Below are positions 1 to 4,899 of a stretch of DNA of 9,677 bases, in pieces (positions within the stretch are counted from its first letter, which is position 1; each line of letters begins with the position of its first letter). The DNA comes from Glaciimonas sp. (GTDB taxonomy: Bacteria; Pseudomonadota; Gammaproteobacteria; Burkholderiales; Burkholderiaceae). The notes under the pieces are model-generated. The model saw only the letters and a program-made list of their open reading frames with translations, made no database searches and was not told the origin of the DNA. The position numbers and the translations under genes are program-made. The DNA is taken from assembly GCA_014377145.1 (NCBI GenBank), contig JACMQE010000172.1:1-9677 (forward strand), given 5' to 3'.

Positions 1-45
1 CTCGGAATTAATAGAGGGGAGTGAGCAGGGCCCGACGCGGCGATC

Positions 46-294
46 CTACTTTTGGGTCAGCGCGATCAGATTATCGATTTCAATCTTGGCCACTTCGACG
101 CCCGCGTCGCAGGCGCCCGCTTCGGTCGCGTACTGACCCTTGGTGCGGGTGCGCGGGGCGATATCCAGCTTCGATGGCGCAGCGCTCGCGTCCGCATGGG
201 ATATCCGGTACTCGTAATCCCAAAGATCATCATGATCGATTGCGGCAGACACAAGAATCTCGAACCCACGATAAGCAACGCTTGATTTTTCCAT
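46..294 (-). CDS. Small conserved hypothetical protein (82 aa)
   Basis: An 82-residue soluble protein with no signal peptide or membrane segment. I do not firmly recognise it. The N-terminal motif SSVAYRGFEILVSA and the C-terminal stretch on which VAKIEIDNLIAL lies resemble short hypothetical proteins common in Burkholderiaceae (CV_2116-like), but that assignment is from memory and tentative. The start is well supported: on the minus strand a GGAGG ribosome-binding site (300-304) sits 5 bases before the ATG at 292-294. Base composition is GC-rich like the right flank and unlike the AT-rich island, so this is probably resident host DNA on the left side. Several ORFs overlap it in other frames, but none has a comparable ribosome-binding site. 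Function unknown. Confidence 0.62.
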   Translation of the reverse strand: MEKSSVAYRGFEILVSAAIDHDDLWDYEYRISHADASAAPSKLDIAPRTRTKGQYATEAGACDAGVEVAKIEIDNLIALTQK

Positions 295-453
295 TACTAC
301 CTCCGGTGATGTGTGACGGTCGCTTGATGATAGCGCGAATGCGGCAAAGCCCCATCGAGTCGGACAGCGCGTGTTGACGCTCGCCTGAAACTACCCCCCC
401 CTTTGTCGCCAAGTCTAAATTTGAGCACCTTGCATCGACCGGTTTCCCGTTTG

Positions 454-689
454 GCAGTCTATGGGGGTTGGCGGTGCTGCCAGACGGCACGCGCGACATC
501 GCGGCATCTGGGCCGAGAATACCGGAGGCGCCATGTTCTGGATGAAGGTCTTCAATTACCTGAAGATGCGCAGGGCGAACGGACATCCTGATGGCCGTCA
601 CCGATGGCTTGAAGGACATGGCCGAGGCGCTCCGTGTGGCCTATCCCGCGACCTCGCCGCAGACCTGCATCGCGCAATTAAGCCGTCAT
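454..689 (+). pseudogene. IS256-family (mutator-type) transposase fragment
   Basis: A degraded internal piece of an IS256-family transposase, readable only by moving between three frames. LAVLPDGTRDI (468-500) is followed in another frame by IWAENTGGAMFWMKVFNYLK (506-565), then by DILMAVTDGLKDMAEAL and YPATSPQTCI (582-671). These match in order the family's conserved stretch before and around its second catalytic aspartate, here the GAT at 603-605 in AVTDG. The N-terminal DNA-binding part, the first catalytic Asp and the C-terminal Glu region are missing. No terminal repeats were found, so the rest of the element has been deleted. At least two frameshifts make it non-functional. The family call is by recognition of the motif order; exact ends are approximate. 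Confidence 0.72.
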
Positions 690-777
690 TGTTGTCTTTC
701 GTAATGGATGTATAGTAGGCAACTTGTCGGGTTTCAGTGCGTGGCATAAAACATTCAGCCACTTTTTCAAAGCTACT

Positions 778-1100
778 ATGATCAGCACAACCAATCTGCC
801 ACCATCTCCCTACCAAAATCAGACCTGGTCGGAGCAACGTCTTTTGATGGCGATCTGTTATGCCGAAGTGCAGTTGCAGCAAAATTGACCAACTATTTGG
901 AAAGACTGAAAAATGGTGCGGTGATATCGATCGATGCGCCATAGGGTGGCGGGAAAGCGTGGTTTGGTCAGAACTGGGCAGCTGATCTTTATGGGTCCGG
1001 ACACAAGATCATCTATATCGATGGGTTCCAACACGACAATGTCGATGATCCATTGACGCTCATTGCCGCAGAGCTATCGGCGCTCACAGCGAAATGTTAG
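778..1100 (+). pseudogene. KAP-family P-loop NTPase remnant (5' part only)
   Basis: Starts with ATG at 778 (MISTTNLPPSPYQNQ), loses frame near 820-824, then continues in the next frame as LVGATSFDGDLL, then LTNYLERLKNGAVISIDAP, a TAG stop at 942-944, GGGKAWFGQNWAADL and HKIIYIDGFQHDNVDDPLTL, ending at TAG 1098-1100. This is the N-terminal pattern of KAP P-loop NTPases, whose Walker A usually reads A/G-P-W-G-x-G-K-T/S. Here the Trp codon is a stop (TGG to TAG) and the Thr/Ser after Lys is Ala, so the nucleotide-binding loop is disabled twice. The rest of the roughly 500-residue protein, including Walker B, is absent. KAP NTPases are membrane-associated ATPases found in many accessory and defence-like loci; the role of this copy cannot be inferred. 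The AT-rich island begins just after it. Confidence 0.65.
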
Positions 1101-1156
1101 CGAAGATTGATATTCTAATGTCCAAAGCCAGAACCATACAAAGCGGTGATTTCTAT

Positions 1157-1194
1157 TGCCTCGATTTGGCATTTTCTTCCTGAGAAAATAGGCA
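1157..1194 (+). repeat. Bulged stem-loop upstream of the methyltransferase gene
   Basis: Perfect 7-bp arms ATTTTCT (1171-1177) and AGAAAAT (1183-1189) enclose a 5-base loop. Outside them TGCCT (1157-1161) pairs with AGGCA (1190-1194), leaving a 9-base bulge on the 5' side. No T-run follows on either strand, so it does not look like an intrinsic terminator. It lies about 65 bases before the FkbM start and may be in its leader. Function unknown; chance is possible in AT-rich DNA. Confidence 0.35.
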
Positions 1195-1257
1195 AATAAT
1201 TTAGCTTTTAAGCCGAATAATTTCCACATCCGGGCAATTTCTCCCAAGAGGATACTT

Positions 1258-2046
1258 ATGTTAAAACATGCAATAATGCCAAATGGAATGCGAGTAGCTG
1301 AAATTAACAATCATGAGACTGTTTTTTTGTACGACGAAATATTTATTCAAGAGGTTTATTCATCCTATGGGCTTAAATTAAATTCCGGTAGTTGCGTACT
1401 AGATATTGGCGCTAATATTGGGATGTTTAGTCTTTATGCGGCTCAAAAATTTGAAAAAGTCCGCATTTTATGTTTCGAACCAGCGCCACATTGCCTCGAT
1501 CGACTTCGAATCAATTTAGAGTCACTGGGCGACTCTGTAAAGATTTTTCCAACGGCATTAGGTGACACAGTAGGTGAAGTTGAATTTTCCTATTACCCAG
1601 GATATTCCATACTTAGTGGAATGTTCGCGGACGAAGAACAAGATCTCGCAGTATTGCGGGCAGGTGCCCAAACACAATATATAAAAAAATATGCAGTAGC
1701 ACCGAGTGGGCGTGAACTTGAAATCTTAGTTGGATCCAAACTTAATGGTCGTCAAAAATTTCTATGCCCCATCACCACGCTGTCGCATATTATTGCGAGT
1801 GAATGTATCGAACACATCGATTTAGCCAAGATCGATGTCGAACGAGCTGAAAATGCAATTCTACAAGGCATTCTTGAAGAGGACTGGCCGAAAATCGATC
1901 AACTTGTGATCGAAGTTCATGATCAGGGAAAACGTGAGCATGAAGTGATGGCTTCAATGTTGAAGGATCGGGGTTATTTAACCGATATTTTCGTGGAGCC
2001 AACTATGGAAAATTCAAGCATTTATGTTGTGGTTGCACGAAGATGA
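1258..2046 (+). CDS. FkbM-family SAM-dependent methyltransferase
   Basis: A 262-residue cytoplasmic protein of the FkbM family (Methyltransf_21), S-adenosylmethionine-dependent O-methyltransferases acting on natural products and glycans. The SAM-binding glycine motif VLDIGANIGMFS is at residues 47-58, the acidic end of strand 2 is E74 in CFEPAP, and the family motif KIDVERAE is at 191-198 (most members have KIDVE-G-AE; here Arg). The segment EEDWPKIDQLVIEVHD resembles FkbM domains that accompany NRPS/PKS proteins, which hints at a substrate on a carrier protein. The start is ATG 1258 with a purine-rich AAGAGGA (1246-1252) about 5 bases upstream. Codon use is AT-rich, unlike the flanks. It is the only intact gene left of the acyl-transfer cassette, on the same strand but separated from it by an IS3 element that begins directly after its stop codon. 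Methylation of a glyceryl-ACP or of a sugar residue are both possible; the true substrate is unknown. Confidence 0.88.
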   Translation: MLKHAIMPNGMRVAEINNHETVFLYDEIFIQEVYSSYGLKLNSGSCVLDIGANIGMFSLYAAQKFEKVRILCFEPAPHCLDRLRINLESLGDSVKIFPTALGDTVGEVEFSYYPGYSILSGMFADEEQDLAVLRAGAQTQYIKKYAVAPSGRELEILVGSKLNGRQKFLCPITTLSHIIASECIEHIDLAKIDVERAENAILQGILEEDWPKIDQLVIEVHDQGKREHEVMASMLKDRGYLTDIFVEPTMENSSIYVVVARR

Positions 2047-2047
2047 C

Positions 2048-2062
2048 CCCGGTATTCCGCCC
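2048..2062 (+). repeat. Terminal inverted repeat of the IS3-family element, orfB-side end
   Basis: CCCGGTATTCCGCCC, matching the opposite end (2955-2970, reverse complement) except for a one-base gap and one substitution. It lies 1 base after the stop codon of the FkbM-type gene. Confidence 0.6.
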
Positions 2063-2073
2063 GGTTTTAGCGA

Positions 2074-2606
2074 TCAACTTAAGCAGAAACTATGCAACCA
2101 AGGCAGCCGCTGTTTCGGTGTAACACCACCGAATGCCATGTCCGGGCGTTCCTGATTGTAATTCCATATCCATTGCGTCGCGAAGTCTTGTACTTCGTCG
2201 ACTGTGTCGAACAGATATTGCGCCAGCCATTCGTAGGGCACCATGCGATTTGCATGAAATCCATTGACCACACCTGATTGATCGGCGCCCGCACCGCTAA
2301 CGTGGCTGGCTTCTCCCGCACCGTGCGCGTCTTCGGCTTAGTCCGCAGATTCGATTCCAGCCCTCTGTAAAATCGGCAAATGCGCTTGTGGTGCCATTTG
2401 AAGCCCTTCACATTACGCAGGTACAGGTAGCACAGTCCAAAGCCCGTGTTCCGATTATCATCAGTCAGCCGAACCAGCCAGCTGGCGATCTCCTCGTTCT
2501 CCGCCTGCCACTTCGCTTCGCACCGATAGCAAGTTTCCCTGATGCTAGACGCCATGCAGGCCGGACTGATAGCCACACCATGCTGCGCCAGTGCCGCCTT
2601 GGCCAT
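2074..2606 (-). pseudogene. IS3-family transposase OrfB, core deleted
   Basis: Reading from 2606 on the minus strand, MAKAALAQHGVAIS leads into the HTH_21-like region (ETCYRCEAKWQAENEEIASW), then GFGLCYLYLRNVKGFKWHHK and APINQVWSMDFM, which holds the first catalytic Asp of the DDE integrase core. Directly afterwards the reading jumps frame to VPYEWLAQYLFDTVDEVQDF, then WNYNQERPDMAFGGVTPKQR, the extreme C-terminal part of OrfB. Everything in between, roughly 130 residues including the second Asp and the Glu, has been lost, with the junction near 2245-2256. The protein cannot be active. Out-of-frame ORFs of 175 and 65 codons in this region are by-products of this deletion and not separate genes. 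Confidence 0.8.
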
Positions 2607-2639
2607 CTCCCTTCGCTGAGATGGCGTGCTACTTTTTTT

Positions 2640-2892
2640 GCCAGGGCCTCTTCAACGATTAAGGCCGCTTCTGCGCCTCCACGTACATCTTCTTGAGCCG
2701 CCAGTTCTCGCCTTTGGGTTCCTTCATCTTGGTCATCAGCGATACATCCATCCCGACAAACTTGGCCCGCCATTTGTAGAACGGCGCTGCGCCAATACCA
2801 TGCTCGCGGCACAAATCCCGCACCGGTGTCCCTGCCTCGGCTTGCTTCAACACTGCCATCGTCCGGCTGTCAGTAAATCGTATTCGACTCAC
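2640..2892 (-). pseudogene. IS3-family transposase OrfA (frameshifted end)
   Basis: ATG at 2890-2892 (minus strand) begins MSRIRFTDSRTMAVLKQAEA, followed by a helix-turn-helix region with DLCREHGIGAAPFYKWRAKF and then GGMDVS-like GMDVSLMTKMKE and a leucine-zipper-like stretch ending ENWRLKKMYVEA. This is the classic order of IS3-family OrfA (HTH_Tnp_1). Normal family members continue with E-rich sequence and EALAKK; here that segment (ALIVEEALAKKVA) is in another frame, so a frameshift near 2665-2675 ends the reading early at TAA. Together with the deleted orfB, the element is not autonomous. The intact zipper part could in principle still be made, but nothing indicates that it is. Confidence 0.75.
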
Positions 2893-2954
2893 TGCGGAAG
2901 CTTCTCTAATTCATTTCAAAAATTTTACCTCTGGAGACCCATTTTTTGTGTGGA

Positions 2955-2970
2955 GGGGGGAATTACCGGG
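2955..2970 (-). repeat. Terminal inverted repeat of the IS3-family element, orfA-side end
   Basis: Read on the minus strand: CCCGGTAATTCCCCCC, partner of 2048-2062. It lies about 60 bases upstream of the orfA start, a normal distance for this family. Confidence 0.6.
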
Positions 2971-3223
2971 CGAGGTCACGCTCCTGCACTCTGCGTGTCG
3001 TCCAGTGAGCACTAGGTGTTGCGTCGAAGAACTAATTCGTAGTAACCTCTATCGTAGCAAATACTCATCACCGCTTATATCAGCTTTACTTTGCCGTCCT
3101 ATTTCGATGAATCCTGAGTTAACTTAGTTACGTTTTTAGTGATTTCAGAGAGTACATGAAACCTGGGACATAGATTTCGACGATGCCCGCTCAGCAAACA
3201 CCTCTTTTAGAGGAAGTTGATCT
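2971..3223. other. Gene-free leader region of the acyl-transfer cassette
   Basis: No coding sequence, RNA gene or clear intrinsic terminator seen. It must contain whatever promoter serves the cassette, unless transcription comes in from the IS or farther upstream. I could not pick a convincing sigma-70 promoter: TTGCGT at about 3018 with TAACCT 18 bases on is the least bad candidate and is weak. The last 25 bases hold a hairpin over the ribosome-binding site of the next gene. Confidence 0.4.
3201..3216 (+). promoter_or_regulatory. Ribosome-binding site inside a small hairpin
   Basis: The Shine-Dalgarno stretch AGAGGAAG (3209-3216), 7-9 bases before ATG 3224, overlaps a perfect inverted repeat: CCTCT (3201-3205), loop TTT, AGAGG (3209-3213). 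Pairing could be extended by C3199-A3197 with G3216-T3218 across a small internal loop. If it forms in the mRNA it would mask the ribosome site of the first cassette gene. The pairing is seen directly; a regulatory effect is inference. Confidence 0.4.
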
Positions 3224-4612
3224 ATGAAAAATCACAACACATCCAAATGGCTTTGTAAAAGTTTTTTAACAGTTGCTATTGGCATTACTAATGCATACGG
3301 CGCAGACACATTGGGTATCGTTGGCAAGAACGAGTGGCTTTTCGTACGCTCAGAGATATTAGGTCCTGCTGATTTACAGCCTACTGTTCAATCCATGGAT
3401 CTAATCGGGCGTATCAATAAATCGCTTGTTACAAACGGCATTGCCATGGCGGTTACTACAGTGCCAATGAAAATGCGACTCTATGCACAGCATCTTCCCG
3501 ATAATATAATATTCAACGATTTTATGTCGGGAAATTATGAGAACATGAGCAAGTCGTTACTGGCGGCAGGCGTAACGTTCATTGATCTCAACACGCCATT
3601 TATGAGCAGCCCCATACGTAACTCCGATACTCCTTTGTTTTATAGACTAGACGGACATTGGAGCTATCCGGGCGCGATGCTTGCAGCTGAAACTATCAAA
3701 ACAGCCATTGACGCCAACCCAACGCTGAAAAAAGCGCTCAATGCAACGCCTGAGGTTGCTTACAAAATGACTGTCAATAAGCGTAGTTTGCCATCCAAAG
3801 CGCGAGAACTGATCGCACTAATACCGCCGAATTCACCAATCTATGCTCCTGAGAGATATACGCCGTTTAACGTGGCGCGTGCCCAACCACTAAGCAAAAG
3901 TGATTCGTCGCAGAGTGGAATCACAATGGTAGGAAGCAGTTCCGCACAGGAGTGGACCGGGTTCTTAGACATGCTTCGTCATCAGTTGCAACGTGACATA
4001 TTGAATGTATCTGTGGCTGCCGATAAAGGGGCTTGGTACGCCATGGAAAGCTACGTCCGCAGCGATGCTTTCCAAAATAATCCGCCTAAATTGCTGTTTT
4101 GGGAGAGGGCTGAGTACACCATGCGTGCACCACCGAATAACCAGAATCAAGACGCACGTTTCAGAAGTGATAATACGGAATGGTTATTGCGCACCTCAGC
4201 GTGGGTGCAGGCCGATTGTAAGCCATCCAAAATAAATGCGAGAGTGATGCCAACCGGACTGGCCGCAAACGCCGCCAACTTGCAGGGCAAGGATGTAGTT
4301 ACCGGACCAACCAATGACAACGACTTCATTGAGATTAGTTTCGATAAGCCGATAGACAAACTCGACTACTTATCGGTACGCACCGCTACTGGCGGATCCA
4401 ACAGTCTGGTTTTGGAAGCGTCGGGTTCAGGCGCGCCAACTCGTCGGTTTACAATGGAGGTCGCTGGCGACGGTGCACTGCACAATCTAAAAACACCGCT
4501 TCCTTCAAAAGAAACCGGATACTTCACTGTGCGTATTTTTCCCGGGAAAAGCACAGCTTTCGTCTTTAAGGGCCTGCAAGTTTGCAGACAACCCGAGGAC
4601 CTTCTCAGGTAA
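3224..4612 (+). CDS. AlgX/AlgJ-like secreted polysaccharide O-acyltransferase (SGNH-type)
   Basis: 462 residues, close to the length of Pseudomonas AlgX. Residues 1-26 form a signal peptide: a basic start, a hydrophobic stretch SFLTVAIGIT, and likely cleavage after A-Y-G, so the enzyme acts in the periplasm. The family motif GKNEWLF is at 34-40. The catalytic pair is D143 and H145 in LDGHW; the nucleophile candidate is S239 in VGSSS (236-240). The Asp-to-Ser spacing of 96 residues is almost that of AlgX and AlgJ. From about residue 330 a second, beta-rich domain follows, like the carbohydrate-binding domain of AlgX, with C332 and C454 placed to form a disulfide across it. Expected role: moving an acyl group from the membrane partner to hydroxyls of a polysaccharide. 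It is the first gene of a same-strand cassette; the carrier protein starts 8 bases after its stop. The acyl group is probably not acetyl, given the neighbours (inference). Confidence 0.85.
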   Translation: MKNHNTSKWLCKSFLTVAIGITNAYGADTLGIVGKNEWLFVRSEILGPADLQPTVQSMDLIGRINKSLVTNGIAMAVTTVPMKMRLYAQHLPDNIIFNDFMSGNYENMSKSLLAAGVTFIDLNTPFMSSPIRNSDTPLFYRLDGHWSYPGAMLAAETIKTAIDANPTLKKALNATPEVAYKMTVNKRSLPSKARELIALIPPNSPIYAPERYTPFNVARAQPLSKSDSSQSGITMVGSSSAQEWTGFLDMLRHQLQRDILNVSVAADKGAWYAMESYVRSDAFQNNPPKLLFWERAEYTMRAPPNNQNQDARFRSDNTEWLLRTSAWVQADCKPSKINARVMPTGLAANAANLQGKDVVTGPTNDNDFIEISFDKPIDKLDYLSVRTATGGSNSLVLEASGSGAPTRRFTMEVAGDGALHNLKTPLPSKETGYFTVRIFPGKSTAFVFKGLQVCRQPEDLLR

Positions 4613-4620
4613 ACAAAAAT

Positions 4621-4872
4621 ATGTCCATTCCTACACAACCGATAATTGAAAAGTTAACCCCAATTTTTCGGAACGTATTTGATGATGACGGATTAGTTAT
4701 CGAAGAAAGTACAACGGCATCAGACGTCGAAGGGTGGGATAGCCTGGCTCATATTCGGCTGATGGTAACTATCGAAAAAGCTTTCGGTATTCGTTTTACA
4801 GCTTCTGAAATCGCAGATCTAGAAAATGTAGGTGGCATGGTAGAGTTAATAATAAAAAAACAGGTTCGATAA
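4621..4872 (+). CDS. Acyl carrier protein
   Basis: 83 residues, the usual length of a free-standing carrier protein. The phosphopantetheine attachment site is S41 in GWDSLAH (38-44), preceded by an acidic helix and followed by the helix II sequence IRLMVTIEKAFGIRFT and a helix III pattern ASEIADLENVGGMVELI, the normal order for the PP-binding fold. I chose ATG 4621, 8 bases after the preceding stop, because it gives the standard family start. An in-frame ATG at 4582 would add 13 residues and overlap the upstream gene. The ribosome-binding site is weak, so translation may be coupled to the gene before it. It would be modified by a host phosphopantetheinyl transferase and charged by the FkbH-like enzyme encoded next. 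In the Dlt analogy it occupies the place of DltC. Confidence 0.92.
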   Translation: MSIPTQPIIEKLTPIFRNVFDDDGLVIEESTTASDVEGWDSLAHIRLMVTIEKAFGIRFTASEIADLENVGGMVELIIKKQVR

Positions 4873-4899
4873 TCTAATTCAACATGACTGTACTAAAAT

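Larger units (their letters stand above)
2047..2970 (-). mobile_element. Decayed IS3-family insertion sequence with imperfect terminal repeats
   Basis: About 0.92 kb, against 1.2-1.3 kb for a full IS3-type element of this group. Transposase reading is on the minus strand: an orfA piece (2892 down to about 2640) and an orfB piece (2606 down to 2074) with an internal deletion. The outer ends carry related inverted repeats: CCCGGTATTCCGCCC at 2048-2062 and, read from the other end, CCCGGTAATTCCCCCC at 2970-2955. No 3-4 bp target duplication is obvious next to them. The left end abuts the TGA stop of the methyltransferase gene (2044-2046). It belongs to the IS3 family with a -1 frameshift-type orfA/orfB arrangement; the subgroup (IS51/IS407-like) is a guess. 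Confidence 0.78.

Noticed and set aside
21..377. Plus-strand ORF of 118 codons rich in Arg and Pro
   Set aside because: It is antisense to the better supported small gene at 46-294, has low-complexity composition typical of a GC-rich shadow frame, and matches no family I know.
378..453. Stretch with a C8 run and sequence reminiscent of insertion-sequence ends
   Set aside because: No repeat partner, no transposase frame and no clear terminal motif; too little to name an element.
598..942. Minus-strand ORF of 114 codons
   Set aside because: It is antisense to both the IS256 and KAP remnants, whose protein similarity is recognisable on the plus strand.
2040..2980. Possible target-site duplication TGAC / GTCA around the IS3 ends
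   Set aside because: These flanks are inverted, not direct, and IS3 elements make 3-4 bp direct duplications; none is seen.
2626..3015. Plus-strand ORF of 129 codons rich in Leu and Pro
   Set aside because: It is antisense to IS3 orfA, crosses the IS end, and has no ribosome-binding site.
4582..4620. Longer carrier protein starting at ATG 4582
   Set aside because: It would overlap the upstream gene by 31 bases and add 13 residues not typical of carrier proteins; ATG 4621 gives the standard start.
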